Shown here: positions 28,776 through 38,912 of the stretch, piece after piece | Numbering within the stretch: the first letter of the stretch is position 1 | Layout of the letters: the number at the start of each line of letters is the position of its first letter | Source: DATDCY01 sp031406795 [NCBI: Candidatus Rokuibacteriota bacterium] | GTDB lineage: Bacteria; JAUVQV01 | Direction of reading: 5' to 3' | Assembly: GCA_031406795.1 (NCBI GenBank) | Contig: JANOHV010000072.1 | Span: forward strand, 1 to 64,000 | Length of the DNA: 64,000 bases | Program-made: the position numbers and the translations under genes | The notes under the pieces: generated by a model | What the model saw: the letters and a program-made list of their open reading frames with translations, nothing else | What the model was told of the DNA's origin: nothing | Database searches by the model: none

Positions 28776-29526
28776 CCTTCACCGCGCGCTCGAGAGCCAG
28801 GACATCCTGCTGATGACGCACCTGGTGCTCGGCTACCCCTCGTTCGCGGTGAACCGGCAGGTGGTGAAGCAGATGGCCGCGGCCGGGGACGAACTGATCG
28901 AGCTGCAGATCCCTTTCTCGGAACCGGTGGCCGACGGGCCCGTGATTGCCCGCGCCTGCCAGGCGTCGATCGCGCATGGCGCCACGGTGGAACAGTGCCT
29001 GGCTTTCGCCGCGGAGATGGCCGGTTCCCACCCGAAAGTGCTCTTCCTGGTCATGACCTACTACAACATCGTCTTTCGTTTCGGCGAGGCGGCCTTCCTC
29101 GAGCGGGCCCGCCGCGCCCGCGTCCGCGGCCTGATCGTGCCGGATTTGCCGATCGAGGAGGGGGCGGATTTCTATCGGGCGGCCCGCCGCGCCGGGATCG
29201 ACCCGATCCAGATCTTCGCGCCGACCAGCACGGCGGCGCGGATGCACGAACTTGAGGCCTTCGCGGACGGCTTCATCTACTGCGTCGCCCGGCGCGGCGT
29301 GACCGGGGCGGCGACGTCGTTCGGCCCGGAGTTCGGCGCCTACCTCGCGCGCTGCCGGGCGGCAACCGACTTGCCACTGGCGGTGGGCTTCGGGATCCGC
29401 GGTCGCGAGGACGTGGACCAGTTGCGGGGCAAGGCGGATGTCGCGGTCATCGGCTCGGAGACGATCCGGATCGTGGAAGAGCGCGGCCCGGAGGCGGTCG
29501 GACCGTTTCTCGCGGGGCTGCGCTAG
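28762..29526 (+). CDS. trpA: Tryptophan synthase alpha chain
   Basis: Cleaves indole-3-glycerol phosphate and passes indole to TrpB. The 254-residue TIM barrel contains ELIELQIPFSEPVADGPVI (catalytic Glu about 48 and Asp about 59), LVMTYYNIVFRFG (about 94), VPDLPIEEG and APTSTAARM, then VGFGIRGREDV and VIGSETI for phosphate binding. The usual glycine-rich CVSRxGVTG loop is present as CVARRGVTGA. An AAGGGGG site lies before the ATG inside trpB. Confidence 0.97.
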
Positions 29527-29543
29527 GCGGGGAGCTCAGACAC

Positions 29544-30674
29544 TTGGGCAGAACAACGACCAGGGTGCTCGCCCTCACGGCAGCCCTGCTGCTCGCCTCG
29601 GGCGTCGGCGGGGGGAGGACCCTTCACGCCGCCGCCCCCGAGCCGGTCGCGTCCGAGCCGGTCGCGCCCGAAATGAATCCGGGCGCCGAGAAGACCATCG
29701 AGGGGACCGTTCAGGGGATCGTCGAGGGCTTCGGCGAGAAGGTCGGGGTGAAGCTCGGCGAACAGATCGGCGAGCAGAATGTCGCGAAGATCGACGACGC
29801 CCACGAGGACTCGGCGCGCTTCATCGGCCTGTTCTTCGAAAAGGTCGACCGGGTCTTCGGGGAGCAGTATGTGGAAGACCGGGATCGCAAGATCCAGGTC
29901 CGGGCCGGTCTGGAGACCACCTTCAACGACAACGGCGACAGCATCGACACCCGGGCGAGGATCGGCCTGCGCGTGCCGCTGCCGGCGCTGAAGCGGCGGT
30001 TCAACGTGTTCGTCGACATCGGCGGGGACGCGAACGAACTCGGCGCCGTCTCCAGTCCGAATTTTTCGGAATCCGAAAAGATCGTCTCGATCGCCGCCGG
30101 CTTCCTCCGCCGCTTCGGGGACAACCTGGAAGCCGGGCTCAAGCTGAAACTCTTCCGGAGTTCCGGCGCGTTCTTCTCCCTCTACCCTTTCGTGCGCTTC
30201 GAACATCAGTACGATAAGATGCGTTATTTCTTCGAGCAGCAGCTCATCTGGGAGAGCGACAACTCCTGGAGCACCCTGACCGACTTCGACGTGGATCGCC
30301 GGTTCCGCTCCGGGCTGCTCCTGCGGCTGCGCAACCGCATCGACTGGTCCTTCGAGGATCCGGGGGCGTCGATCGCCCACGGGCTGATCGTGCGGCGGAA
30401 CGTCAAGGAGAAGAACGGCGTCTCCCTCGAGTTCTGGGTGGAGTACAACACGGCGAAGAACGACCTGGAGACGATTGCCGACGACACGATCACCTACGCC
30501 CAGCTGCGGTTGCGCGGCCGCATCTGGCGCAACTGGCTCGAGTACGAGTTGCGCCCGATCTACACGGTCCCGATCGGCGCGGACCGGAACTCGTTCTTCT
30601 CCTTCTTCGTCAGTCTCACCGTGCTCTGGGACAGCTACCTCGGCGGCGACGCCGTCGGGGAAGCCAGCCGGTAG
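29544..30674 (+). CDS. Predicted exported beta-barrel protein of unknown function
   Basis: A 376-residue protein with a signal peptide (about residues 1-30, ending HAAAP), an acidic linker with EGTVQGIVEGFGEKVG, and from about residue 115 onward alternating strand-like segments with aromatic girdle residues (VRAGLETTFND, LEAGLKLKLFR, FFSLYPFVRFEHQYDKMRYFFEQQL, LEYELRPIYTVPIG) ending in SFFVSLTVLWDSYLGG. This is the look of an outer-membrane barrel, but no family name is recognised. It starts with TTG after GGGGAG, 17 bases behind trpA, and could be co-transcribed. It converges with the coiled-coil protein gene. Confidence 0.7.
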   Translation: MGRTTTRVLALTAALLLASGVGGGRTLHAAAPEPVASEPVAPEMNPGAEKTIEGTVQGIVEGFGEKVGVKLGEQIGEQNVAKIDDAHEDSARFIGLFFEKVDRVFGEQYVEDRDRKIQVRAGLETTFNDNGDSIDTRARIGLRVPLPALKRRFNVFVDIGGDANELGAVSSPNFSESEKIVSIAAGFLRRFGDNLEAGLKLKLFRSSGAFFSLYPFVRFEHQYDKMRYFFEQQLIWESDNSWSTLTDFDVDRRFRSGLLLRLRNRIDWSFEDPGASIAHGLIVRRNVKEKNGVSLEFWVEYNTAKNDLETIADDTITYAQLRLRGRIWRNWLEYELRPIYTVPIGADRNSFFSFFVSLTVLWDSYLGGDAVGEASR

Positions 30675-30696
30675 GCGCGTCTCGCCGCCTCGGCGC

Positions 30697-32043
30697 TCAC
30701 CGCACCTGCGCGTTCGCGTCCTGAGGGGCCGGCGGCCGGGGCCTCTTCCGCTTCAGGATCAGCACGAGGACCACTGCCGCGACGATCGCGGCGAAGACCC
30801 CGATGAGCACCCCGCGCCAGAAGAGCATGGAGATCTTCTTCTCCCAGAGGGCGATCCGCCGCTCGATGTCGCCGCGCTGCTCCACGGTCAACTCGTCGGT
30901 CGGGATGACGGGCAGCCACTGGTCCTTGATCGGGGAGTCCCAGACTTTGGTCTTGAACGCGCGGAACCTGGCGCGCGAGGGGCTGGCGGTCTGCTCGTCG
31001 ATGTACGCCAGCAGGCGCGCGTGAAATTCGTCGGCGTTGGTGAAGCTCCCGATTTCGACGTGCTGCTCGGCGAAGACCTGCCTGAGGCTTTTCCAGGTCG
31101 TTTCGTCGATGCGCTTGCGCCAGTCGGACAGGCGGCCGTCTACCCGGCTGAGATCGCGGATCGCGAGCTGCTCGTCCGGATACAGTTTGCCGATGAAGGG
31201 CCGGATCGCCTGCCATTTGGCCGAGACTTTTTCCTCCTCGTACTTGATCAGACCGACATCCCGGGGCACCATGATGGTGCGCTCGACGGCCTGCAGGTTG
31301 CCGTCGATGGTCTCGATGATCTTGGCGACGTAGTCGCCGTCCCGCGCCTGGACGAACAGGTCGTTGCGCTGGGCGTCCGTCAGGTCCGATTTCGAGTACT
31401 CGTCGAACAGGCTGCCCATCATCCTGACGATCAGGTCGTCCCGGTTCCTGATGTTCGCGTTGAGCTTTTCGGTGAGTTCCTGCAGCCGGGCAATGGACTC
31501 CTTGTCCTTCCGGCCCTGCAGCCGCAGGCCCTGGATCTGCTCAACGAGTCCGGCGTTCTCCTCGGACAGTCGCTGGATCTGCGCGCTCAGCTCGGCCACC
31601 TCGCGCGTCAGTTTTTCCAGCGACAGCCGGTATTCCTCGTTCTGCAGAGTGATCGCCACGATTGTCTTCCCGTCGGCCTCGGCCTTCAGCGAGATGGTCT
31701 CGATCGTCGCTTTGTCCTTCCGGCTTTCCTCGACGAGGGCGAGCCGTTCCGTCGTCTTCTGCAACTGGTCGCGCAGGGCGCCGATCGAGTTGCCGAAGGT
31801 CTCCGGATAGAGGCCCTCGCCGAGCAACTGCCGATGCCGGGCGTATTCTGCCTCCAGGCCGCCGATCTGGCTCTCGAGCGCGTCGCGCCGCCCCGGGTCC
31901 GGGGCGGTCTTGATCGCTTCGAGCAGCGACTGGTGCCGGCTCTTGTAGGCCTGGATGATCTCGTAGTCGGAGGATTGGGCGAACGCCCCGGCGCTCTGCA
32001 ACAGCAGCGTCAGGATCGCGAGCAAACCGGCGAGCTTCTTCAT
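30697..32043 (-). CDS. Exported coiled-coil protein with C-terminal membrane anchor
   Basis: A 448-residue protein with a signal peptide (1-22, AFA/QSS), a long heptad-rich coiled coil (about residues 50-200, for example LSEENAGLVEQIQGLRLQ), a globular middle, and a single transmembrane helix near residues 405-428 followed by the positive tail KRKRPRPP. The layout places the body in the periplasm with the tail in the cytoplasm. No family is recognised. It overlaps the lipoprotein gene upstream by four bases (ATGA), so the two products probably work together. Confidence 0.7.
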   Translation of the reverse strand: MKKLAGLLAILTLLLQSAGAFAQSSDYEIIQAYKSRHQSLLEAIKTAPDPGRRDALESQIGGLEAEYARHRQLLGEGLYPETFGNSIGALRDQLQKTTERLALVEESRKDKATIETISLKAEADGKTIVAITLQNEEYRLSLEKLTREVAELSAQIQRLSEENAGLVEQIQGLRLQGRKDKESIARLQELTEKLNANIRNRDDLIVRMMGSLFDEYSKSDLTDAQRNDLFVQARDGDYVAKIIETIDGNLQAVERTIMVPRDVGLIKYEEEKVSAKWQAIRPFIGKLYPDEQLAIRDLSRVDGRLSDWRKRIDETTWKSLRQVFAEQHVEIGSFTNADEFHARLLAYIDEQTASPSRARFRAFKTKVWDSPIKDQWLPVIPTDELTVEQRGDIERRIALWEKKISMLFWRGVLIGVFAAIVAAVVLVLILKRKRPRPPAPQDANAQVR

Positions 32044-32498
32044 TTCTTTCCCCCGGAGACGATCCCTTTGCGGTTCAGCAGGTAGACCTGGCCGTTGGCG
32101 CCCAGTTCAATCCCCCGCTCCCGGCGGTTGAAGAAAGGTTTCTCCATGCCTGCCGCGGCGATCAGCACCTTCTTCCGGAGCGTCAACTTGCCGCGTGAGC
32201 TGCAGAAGACGTAGACGTGCTTGAAACCGGGGGAAGTGACAAAGTAGTAGCCCTCCCGATCCCGGATGACCCTGACGGTCCTGCCCGCCGCCGTGTCCTG
32301 GTTGCCGGTTTCCGCCCGAAACAGCACGCCCGCGTCGAAGGCGATCGTCTTGGGCTCGCCGCTGACGATGCCGGCCGAATTCGCCGTCAGCACGCTTTCG
32401 AACGACCAGGAGAAATCCACCGGCTTGATCGTGACGGACGCACAGCCGGACAGCGCGAGCGTCATCGACGCCAGCCAGACCAGAGTTACTCTCTTCAT
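32040..32498 (-). CDS. Predicted lipoprotein of unknown function
   Basis: A 152-residue protein with a classical lipoprotein signal: basic start MKRVT, hydrophobic core and lipobox LSGC (Cys about residue 18). The mature protein has two further cysteines in a CSS context and a strand-rich pattern (AGRTVRVIRDREGYYFVTSPGF, KHVYVF). The start follows AAGGGG. It is coupled to the coiled-coil protein gene and preceded by a small barrel gene, so an envelope complex is plausible. Confidence 0.7.
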   Translation of the reverse strand: MKRVTLVWLASMTLALSGCASVTIKPVDFSWSFESVLTANSAGIVSGEPKTIAFDAGVLFRAETGNQDTAAGRTVRVIRDREGYYFVTSPGFKHVYVFCSSRGKLTLRKKVLIAAAGMEKPFFNRRERGIELGANGQVYLLNRKGIVSGGKK

Positions 32499-32543
32499 CG
32501 GCATCCCCTTATGCATCGCGTTGCTCTGTGGCCGCCGGGGTGC

Positions 32544-33065
32544 TCAAAACCCGATCAGGGCGCCCGCGGTTATTTCCAGCCCGTTTCCGCCGCCCAGACC
32601 GATGCGGGCTTCGACGAACGGGGTGAAGCCGAGGTCGAACTCGAACGAGCACCCGCCGATCGCGTTCAGCAGGAACGACGAGTCGCTGGAGTTGTCCCGC
32701 GTGGTGATGACGCCGAAGAAATCGGAACGCGTGTCCCGGCGTTTCCAGCTCGCGAATGCCAGGCCCGCGCCGGCGTACGGGATGAACGTGTCGCTCACGT
32801 CGAAATGGTAGAGCGCGGCGGCATTGACTTCCCACCAGCCGGTGTAAGGATCCCGGGGGAAGAAGACATTCAACCCGCCGGCAATGCCGAGGTTGGGCAC
32901 CCACTCCTCGAGCGGGTATTCGACGCGCGCGCCGACCCCGAAGTCGGAGTCGCTCCCGTACGTGAGAGCCGCGCCGACCTTGAGGTCCTCTACTGCGGCG
33001 CCGGCTCCTGCAGGGGCGCAGATGCAGAACAGTGCGACCAGCACCAGCGTCAGTTTCTTCTTCAT
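32544..33065 (-). CDS. Small outer-membrane beta-barrel protein
   Basis: A 173-residue exported protein with a signal peptide (1-23, GAGAA) and eight-strand barrel character, ending in a strand with terminal Phe (ITAGALIGF), the usual outer-membrane insertion signal. It shares FGVGARVEYPLEEWVPNLGIAGG-like sequence (quoted in part) with the protein at 26776-27384. It heads a minus-strand group with the lipoprotein and coiled-coil genes. Function unknown. Confidence 0.75.
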   Translation of the reverse strand: MKKKLTLVLVALFCICAPAGAGAAVEDLKVGAALTYGSDSDFGVGARVEYPLEEWVPNLGIAGGLNVFFPRDPYTGWWEVNAAALYHFDVSDTFIPYAGAGLAFASWKRRDTRSDFFGVITTRDNSSDSSFLLNAIGGCSFEFDLGFTPFVEARIGLGGGNGLEITAGALIGF

Positions 33066-33203
33066 CGTTCAGCCCTCCATGCAAGTACTTGTTTCGGTGC
33101 CGTTTCACTTTATCTTCAGCGTTCGGCGCTTGCGGTGACGGGGCTCACAGTCGGCCATGCCCCGCACGCCGGCGAGTGCTCTCCACCGGCCCGGGGCCGG
33201 CGC

Positions 33204-33857
33204 TCAGCGAGGTCCGCGCACAGGGAGCGGCGCACGCCGCGCCAGTACCTGGACGACCGCGGCGCGCCCCGTATGGTAGCACCCCTCCACCACGTCGCGT
33301 TCGATCTCGCGGCCGATTTCGAGGTCGAGACCGGCCAGGTCCTCCCGCAGTTCTTCGAGAGTGTAGAGCAACTCCGGTTTCTGCGGGCCGCCGGTGCCCA
33401 GCGCAAGTTGGCGCGGCGTGAACGCCTCGAGAACGAAGACGCCTCCTGCCGCCAGCCCCCGGGCGGCGGCCCGGTGTACCGAACGCCGCAACGGTGGCGG
33501 CAGGTGGGCGAAGATCGCCACGATGCCCGGCCAAGCCCCGGCCTCGATCGCGAAGGACGCCAGATCGGCGACGATCGTCGCGATCTGCACTCCGCGCATG
33601 TTTGCCAGGGCTTCGGCCTTGGCGATGCCTGCCGCCGACTCGTCGACCGCGGTCACTGGATGCCCGCGTCGGGCGAGCCAGACAGCATTCCTTCCCTCCC
33701 CCTCGGCGAGGCAAAGAACGGGGCCGGGCGGCATGCGGTCGGCCAACTCGACCAAAAAACCATTCGGCTCGGTGCCGTAGGCATAAGCCGGCTCGGAGTA
33801 CCGGCGTTCCCAGAACGCGGACTCCGGCGAGGCGGGCCTGCCGGCTTTGTCGACCAT
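33204..33857 (-). CDS. SAM-dependent methyltransferase (class I, TehB-like)
   Basis: A 217-residue cytoplasmic methyltransferase. FWERRYSEPAYAYGTEPN at the start and the SAM-binding motif I as VLCLAEGEGRNAVWLARRGHPVTAVD (about residues 45-70) match the TehB/small-molecule class, though the usual Gly-rich loop reads A-E-G-E-G-R-N. Motif IV is IVAIFAHLPPPLR (about 113). The substrate is unknown. The ATG at 33857 has no ribosome site and lies 6 bases behind an extended -10 box. Confidence 0.88.
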   Translation of the reverse strand: MVDKAGRPASPESAFWERRYSEPAYAYGTEPNGFLVELADRMPPGPVLCLAEGEGRNAVWLARRGHPVTAVDESAAGIAKAEALANMRGVQIATIVADLASFAIEAGAWPGIVAIFAHLPPPLRRSVHRAAARGLAAGGVFVLEAFTPRQLALGTGGPQKPELLYTLEELREDLAGLDLEIGREIERDVVEGCYHTGRAAVVQVLARRAPLPVRGPR

Positions 33858-33863
33858 GCAATG

Positions 33864-33872
33864 AGTGTAGCA
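33864..33872 (-). promoter_or_regulatory. Extended -10 promoter of the methyltransferase gene
   Basis: On the minus strand TGC-TACACT ends 6 bases before the ATG at 33857, so the A of ATG is the predicted first base of the mRNA. The -35 region is poor. Confidence 0.5.
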
Positions 33873-34013
33873 CCGGGCGGGCCACCGCTTCATGGGATTT
33901 GTTGCCTGGGAGGACTGCGCTGGACACGACGGAGGCGCGAAACGCTTGCCGGCATGTCGCTCCGGGACAGGTCAGGAGCAGCGGATAAACCCGGGCATTC
34001 ATGTGGGAATTGA

Positions 34014-34057
34014 AAGAGGTATTCCTCTTGACAGGTGTCACCCAGGAGGGTCATTGT
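34014..34057 (+). promoter_or_regulatory. Promoter and operator-like palindrome of sdhCAB
   Basis: TTGACA (34028-34033), an 18-base spacer and CATTGT (34052-34057), ending 10 bases before ATG 34068. The inverted repeat AAGAGG-TATT-CCTCTT (34014-34029) overlaps the -35 box and could bind a regulator. Confidence 0.5.
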
Positions 34058-34067
34058 TGCCGGTGTC

Positions 34068-34733
34068 ATGAGCGTGTTGAAGACCTCGGTTGGCAGAAAG
34101 CTCGCCATGGCTCTCACGGGACAGTTTCTGCTGCTGTTCCTCCTCGGGCACGCCGCCGGGAATGCCACCCTGTGGGTCGGCCTGATCAACGCCTACGCCG
34201 CCCATCTGCACGCGGTGCCCTCCCTGGGCTGGGTCTTCCGGGTCGTCCTCCTTGGCTTGCTCGCGCTGCACATCTGGCAGGGGATTGCACTGACGCTCGA
34301 AAACCGGTGCGCCGGCGGGGGCGGCTATGCCGTCATTTCGTACCGGCGCGCGACGATCGCCTCGCGGACGATGATCTGGAGCGGGTTGGCGGTCGCCGGC
34401 TTCCTGATCTACCACCTGCTCCACCTCACCGTGCAGGTGCTGCACCCCGCGGCCGCCGCCGCGACCCACCCGGATGCGCTCGGGCGCCCCGACGTCCACC
34501 GGATGCTCGTCGCCGGCCTGCGCCATGCCGGGACCGCGGCGGTCTACGTCGTCGGGATGTTCGCCCTCGCCCTGCACCTCTTTCACGGGATCGCCAGTTC
34601 GGTGCAGACGTTCGGGCTCAACGGTCCGCGCTCCTTTCCCTGGTTCGAGCGCGCCGGCGCCGCGATGGCGCTGCTTCTCGCCGCGGCGTTCGTCGCCATC
34701 CCGGCCGGTATCCTCGCCGGCCTCGTGCGATAG
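34068..34733 (+). CDS. sdhC: Succinate dehydrogenase/fumarate reductase cytochrome b subunit
   Basis: A 221-residue five-helix membrane anchor of the Wolinella/Bacillus type that binds two b haems and the quinone. It begins [27 protein letters not shown]. Conserved histidines are spaced over the helices ([50 protein letters not shown]), enough for diheme ligation. sdhA and sdhB follow. A GGAGG at 34044-34048 is too far from ATG 34068 to be its ribosome site, so the start is less certain than the gene. Confidence 0.93.
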   Translation: MSVLKTSVGRKLAMALTGQFLLLFLLGHAAGNATLWVGLINAYAAHLHAVPSLGWVFRVVLLGLLALHIWQGIALTLENRCAGGGGYAVISYRRATIASRTMIWSGLAVAGFLIYHLLHLTVQVLHPAAAAATHPDALGRPDVHRMLVAGLRHAGTAAVYVVGMFALALHLFHGIASSVQTFGLNGPRSFPWFERAGAAMALLLAAAFVAIPAGILAGLVR

Positions 34734-34805
34734 CCATGGGCCGACTACGAGAGATTGTCGAGGAAGAGATCGTGGCGGCGAGAAAGTATCGTGCGCAATC
34801 CGGGG

Positions 34806-34919
34806 CCGGGCGGGGATCAACCCCGCCCCTACGGGGGTTTGGTGCGCGTGTGGCGGATGGACACCCCCGGCCCCTGCGAGGTGTTTTCGAGAGTGTAGGG
34901 GAGGGGTTCACCCCCTCCC
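34806..34919. repeat. Inverted pair of GGGCGGGG-type palindromes, family B copy 2 (sdhC/sdhA)
   Basis: Unit CGGGCGGGGATCAACCCCGC plus CCCTAC (34806-34831) faces unit GTAGGGGAGGGGTTCACCCC plus CTCCCG (34894-34919). They occupy the 244-base gap between sdhC and sdhA. A short + strand frame (34736-34981) crosses the pair and is probably not a gene. Confidence 0.75.
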
Positions 34920-34977
34920 GCACCGTCGACAGGATCCCGCCGATCGGGCACACAATGACTGGCATGGAGCGTATCCG

Positions 34978-36891
34978 ATGACCCTCGACGGCAAGTCGCC
35001 CTCCGGGCCGATCGAGCGGCAGTGGGACCGCCGCCGGGAGGAGCTGCGGCTGGTGAGCCCGGCGAACAAGCGCAAGTACCGCGTGATCGTCGTCGGCACC
35101 GGGCTCGCGGGCGCCTCGGCCGCCGCCAGCCTCGGCGAACTCGGCTACCAGGTCGAGGCGTTCTGCTTCCAGGATTCCCCGCGTCGCGCCCACAGCATCG
35201 CGGCGCAGGGAGGGATCAACGCCGCCAAGAACTACCCGAACGACGGCGACAGCGTCCTGCGGCTCTTCCGCGACACCGTCAAGGGCGGCGATTTCCGCTC
35301 CCGCGAGTCGAACGTCTACCGGCTCGCGCAGGTCAGCGGCGCGATCATCGATCAGGCCGTCGCGCAGGGGGTGCCGCTCGCCCGCGACTATGCCGGCTAC
35401 CTCGACAACCGCTCCTTCGGCGGCGCGCAGGTCTCGCGCACCTTCTACGCCCGGGGGCAGTCAGGACAGCAGTTGCTGCTCGGCGCCTACCAGGCCCTGA
35501 TGCGCCAGGTCGGCGCCGGCACGGTGCGGCTGCATCCGCGCACCGAGATGCTCGATCTGGTCGTCGTCGACGGCACGGCCCGCGGCATCACCGTGCGCGA
35601 CCTGGTCAGCGGAAAGATCGAGTCGCACGCCGCGGACGCCGTCTGTCTGTGCACCGGGGGCTACGCGAACGTGTTCTTCCTCTCGACCAACGCGCAGGGC
35701 TGCAACGTCACGGCGGCCTGGCGGGCCTGCAAACGCGGCGCGCACTTCGCCAACCCCTGTTTCACGCAGATCCACCCGACGTGCATCCCCGCCAGCGGCG
35801 AGCACCAGTCCAAGCTGACGCTGATGTCCGAGTCGCTGCGCAACGACGGGCGGGTCTGGGTCTCGAAGAAGATCGGCGACACCCGGGCGCCGGCGTCGAT
35901 CCCCGAGGCCGAGCGCGACTACCTGCTCGAACGCAAGTACCCGAGCTTCGGCAACCTCGCCCCGCGCGACATCTCCTCGCGGGCGGCCAAGGAGGTTTGC
36001 GACGAGGGGCGCGGCGTCGGCCCCGGCGGGCGCGGCGTCTACCTCGACTTCGCCGACGCGATCAAGCGGCTGGGCGCCGCGACGATCAGAAGCCGCTACG
36101 GCAATCTTTTCGAGATGTACGAGTGCATCACCGGCGAGGACGGCTACCGGGTGCCGATGCGCATCTACCCCGCGCCGCACTACACGATGGGCGGGCTCTG
36201 GGTGGACTACCACCTCGAGAGCACGATCCCCGGTCTCTTCGTGCTCGGCGAAGCCAACTTCTCCGACCACGGCGCGAACCGTCTTGGCGCCAGCGCGCTG
36301 ATGCAGGGTCTCGCCGACGGCTATTTCGTGATCCCGTACACGATCGGGCACCACCTGGCGCAGGCGAAACCCGGCGCGGTCCCGGCCGGTCACCCGGCCT
36401 TCGCCGCGTCGCGCGCCGAAGTCGAGCGGACGACGCAGCGGCTGCTCGGCATCAACGGACGGCGCACGATCACCGATTTTCACCGCGCGCTCGGCCGGAT
36501 CATGTGGGAGAATGTCGGCATGGCGCGCAGCGCGCAGAGTTGCCGCGAGGCGCTGGAGCGGATCCCGGCGCTGCGGGCGGAGTTCTGGGAGGACGTGCGG
36601 GTCGTCGGCAGCGGCCTGACGCTCAACCGCGAACTGGAGCGGGCCGGCCGCGTGGCGGACTTCCTGGAATTCGCCGAGGTCCTGGCGCGCGACGCGCTCT
36701 ATCGCGATGAGTCCTGCGGCGGTCACTTCCGCACCGAGCATCAGCTGCCGGACGGCGAGGCGAAGCGCGACGACGAGCGCTTCTGCCACGTCGCGGCCTG
36801 GGAGTACCGCGGGCCGGACCAGGAAGCGCAGGTCCACATCGAACCGCTCGATTTCGAGGCGATTCCACTGGCAGTGAGGAATTACAAATGA
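34978..36891 (+). CDS. sdhA: Succinate dehydrogenase/fumarate reductase flavoprotein subunit
   Basis: Oxidises succinate to fumarate, or the reverse, with covalent FAD. The 637-residue protein has the FAD Rossmann motif [12 protein letters not shown] (about 40), the flavinylation-site block [17 protein letters not shown] (His about 71), and active-site residues in QIHPTCIP (about 265) and [10 protein letters not shown] (about 401) with [10 protein letters not shown] (about 436). The lack of a twin-Arg signal and the pairing with a five-helix SdhC fit the type found in epsilonproteobacteria and Desulfobacterota, which can run in either direction. Confidence 0.97.
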   Translation: MTLDGKSPSGPIERQWDRRREELRLVSPANKRKYRVIVVGTGLAGASAAASLGELGYQVEAFCFQDSPRRAHSIAAQGGINAAKNYPNDGDSVLRLFRDTVKGGDFRSRESNVYRLAQVSGAIIDQAVAQGVPLARDYAGYLDNRSFGGAQVSRTFYARGQSGQQLLLGAYQALMRQVGAGTVRLHPRTEMLDLVVVDGTARGITVRDLVSGKIESHAADAVCLCTGGYANVFFLSTNAQGCNVTAAWRACKRGAHFANPCFTQIHPTCIPASGEHQSKLTLMSESLRNDGRVWVSKKIGDTRAPASIPEAERDYLLERKYPSFGNLAPRDISSRAAKEVCDEGRGVGPGGRGVYLDFADAIKRLGAATIRSRYGNLFEMYECITGEDGYRVPMRIYPAPHYTMGGLWVDYHLESTIPGLFVLGEANFSDHGANRLGASALMQGLADGYFVIPYTIGHHLAQAKPGAVPAGHPAFAASRAEVERTTQRLLGINGRRTITDFHRALGRIMWENVGMARSAQSCREALERIPALRAEFWEDVRVVGSGLTLNRELERAGRVADFLEFAEVLARDALYRDESCGGHFRTEHQLPDGEAKRDDERFCHVAAWEYRGPDQEAQVHIEPLDFEAIPLAVRNYK

Positions 36892-36963
36892 GATCGGGGC
36901 GCCGCCTTCGTCACGGTGGCCGGGTTTACTTCCGCACGATGGAACGCGTATGGTAAGAACTCG

Positions 36964-37722
36964 ATGAAACTGACCCTGTTCATCTGGCGGCAGAACGGCC
37001 CGGCCGACCACGGCCGGCTCGTGCGCTACGAAGTCCCCGGGGTCTCCCCCGAAATGTCGTTCCTCGAGATGCTCGACGTGCTCAACGACGGACTCGTGCT
37101 GCGCGGCGAGGAGCCCGTGGCCTTCGATCACGACTGCCGCGAGGGGATCTGCGGCACCTGCTCGCAGGTGATCAACGGGCAGCCGCACGGCCCGCGCCGG
37201 CGTACGACGATCTGCCAGTTGCACATGCGCAATTTCAAGGAGGGCGACACGATCTACATCGAGCCCTTCCGGGCGCGGGCGTTCCCGGTGATCCGCGACC
37301 TGGTGGTCGACCGCTCGGCCCTCGACGCGCTGATCCGGGCCGGCGGCTACGTCTCGGTGCACACCGGCGGCGTGCCGGACGCGAATGCCGTGCTGATCCC
37401 CCGCGACGACGCCGAGGAGGCGATGGACGCCGCCGAGTGCATCGGCTGCGGCGCCTGCGTGGCGGCCTGCCCGAACGGCGCGGCGATGCTCGTCGCCGCC
37501 GGCAAGATCGCCCAGCTGGCGGCGCTGCCGCAGGGGCGCGTGGAGGCCGCGCGGCGCGTCTGCGCCATGACCGAAGAGATGCTCCGCCAGGGCTTCGGCC
37601 ACTGCAGCAACCACTACGAGTGCGAGGCGGCCTGCCCCAAGGGGATCAAGGCGCGCTTCATCGCGAAGCTCAACCGTGAGTTCGTCAAGGCACAAACCCG
37701 GGGTGAAAGGAGACCAGCATGA
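36964..37722 (+). CDS. sdhB: Succinate dehydrogenase/fumarate reductase iron-sulfur subunit
   Basis: Carries electrons from the flavin to the haems through three clusters. The 252-residue protein has the [2Fe-2S] ligands in [11 protein letters not shown] and TTICQL (about residues 57-86), a first cysteine group [11 protein letters not shown] (about 160-170), and a second group [14 protein letters not shown] (about 218-231), together for [4Fe-4S] and [3Fe-4S]. I start at ATG 36964 ([10 protein letters not shown]), since the upstream 16 residues look artefactual. The stop overlaps the ATG of livK by four bases, joining two functional units. Confidence 0.97.
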   Translation: MKLTLFIWRQNGPADHGRLVRYEVPGVSPEMSFLEMLDVLNDGLVLRGEEPVAFDHDCREGICGTCSQVINGQPHGPRRRTTICQLHMRNFKEGDTIYIEPFRARAFPVIRDLVVDRSALDALIRAGGYVSVHTGGVPDANAVLIPRDDAEEAMDAAECIGCGACVAACPNGAAMLVAAGKIAQLAALPQGRVEAARRVCAMTEEMLRQGFGHCSNHYECEAACPKGIKARFIAKLNREFVKAQTRGERRPA

Positions 37723-38912
37723 AGCATTCCGTTGTGGCTCTCATGGCCGTAGTGGCGCTCGTTCTCACGTCCTCGCTCGCCTTCGCGGCGGACATTGAAC
37801 TGGCGATCCCGCTGCCGCTGACCGGCTCGAACGCCAAGTTCGGCGAGATCCAGAAGAAGTCCTACGAGATCGCCGCACAGGAGATCAACGCCGCGGGCGG
37901 GATCAAGGGCGCGAAGCTCGTGCTCTCGTTCGAGGACTCCCAGGGCAAGCCCGAGGTCGCGCGCTCGATCGTCGAGCGGTTGATCGACGTCAAGAAGCAG
38001 CCGATCATCATCGGCGAGTATACCTCGGCCTGCGCCAAGGCGGTGGCCGCGGTCGCCGAGGAGCGCAAGACCCCGTACCTCGTGGTGGCCAGCGCCGCCG
38101 ACGACATCACGCAGAAAAACTACAAGTACGTCTACCGGATGAACCCGACCAGCGCCTACTATGACACCGGGCTGCTGGCCTTCCTCAACGAGGTCGTCAA
38201 GCCGACGAGCGTCGCGATCCTCTATGAGAGCTCGGACTTCGGCACTGCCGGCGCCGACAACATGGAGAAGCAGGCGAAGAAGATGGGTTGGAACGTCCTG
38301 CTCAAGGAGAAGTACGAGAAGGGCGCGGTCGACTTCAAGCCGGTGCTCTCCCAGGTCAAGTCCAAGAGCCCGGACATGATCTACATGGTTTCCTACGTCA
38401 TGGACGCCTCCCTGCTGATGAAGCAGATCAAGGAGCTGCGCATCGAGGCCAAGCTCTTCGCGGGCGGCGCTGCCGGGTTCGACATCCCGAACTTCGTCGA
38501 CAACGCCAAGGACGCCGCCGAATTCGTCGTGACCGCGACCCTCTGGAGCCCGCAGGTCAGCTACAAGGGCGCCAAGGAGTACGCCGAGAAGTACAAGGCC
38601 CAGGACAAGGACAAGGATTACCCCTCCTACCACGGCGCGGCCGCCTACAGCGCGCTGTACGTCTTCAAGGCCGCGGCCGAGAAGGCGAAGGACCTCTCCA
38701 CGGAGTCGCTGCGCGAAGCCATGAAGGGGGTCGACATCGAGACCGCCTACGGGCCGGTCAAATTCGAGGACAAGGACGGCTATCAGAACCAGAACTTCAT
38801 GGAGACGCTGGTGCGCCAGGTGATCAACCAGAACCACGAGACGATCTGGCCGAAGAAGGTGGCGAGCAAGGCCTGGGTATACCCGATCCCGAAGTGGCGG
38901 GATCGGAAGTAG
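37719..38912 (+). CDS. livK: Branched-chain amino-acid-type ABC transporter substrate-binding protein
   Basis: A 397-residue periplasmic receptor with a signal peptide (1-23, AFA/ADI) followed by the type I Venus-flytrap start [35 protein letters not shown], and [17 protein letters not shown]. The family covers leucine, isoleucine, valine, amides, aromatic compounds and short-chain organic acids, so the ligand cannot be given. It is the first gene of a complete livKHMGF set, coupled to sdhB by an ATGA overlap. A three-unit palindromic repeat follows directly and may protect its mRNA. Confidence 0.93.
   Translation: MKHSVVALMAVVALVLTSSLAFAADIELAIPLPLTGSNAKFGEIQKKSYEIAAQEINAAGGIKGAKLVLSFEDSQGKPEVARSIVERLIDVKKQPIIIGEYTSACAKAVAAVAEERKTPYLVVASAADDITQKNYKYVYRMNPTSAYYDTGLLAFLNEVVKPTSVAILYESSDFGTAGADNMEKQAKKMGWNVLLKEKYEKGAVDFKPVLSQVKSKSPDMIYMVSYVMDASLLMKQIKELRIEAKLFAGGAAGFDIPNFVDNAKDAAEFVVTATLWSPQVSYKGAKEYAEKYKAQDKDKDYPSYHGAAAYSALYVFKAAAEKAKDLSTESLREAMKGVDIETAYGPVKFEDKDGYQNQNFMETLVRQVINQNHETIWPKKVASKAWVYPIPKWRDRK

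Noticed and set aside
34736-34981. Small + strand frame between sdhC and sdhA
   Set aside because: It runs through both arms of a family B repeat and changes character there; most likely fortuitous, although its first 19 residues look helical.
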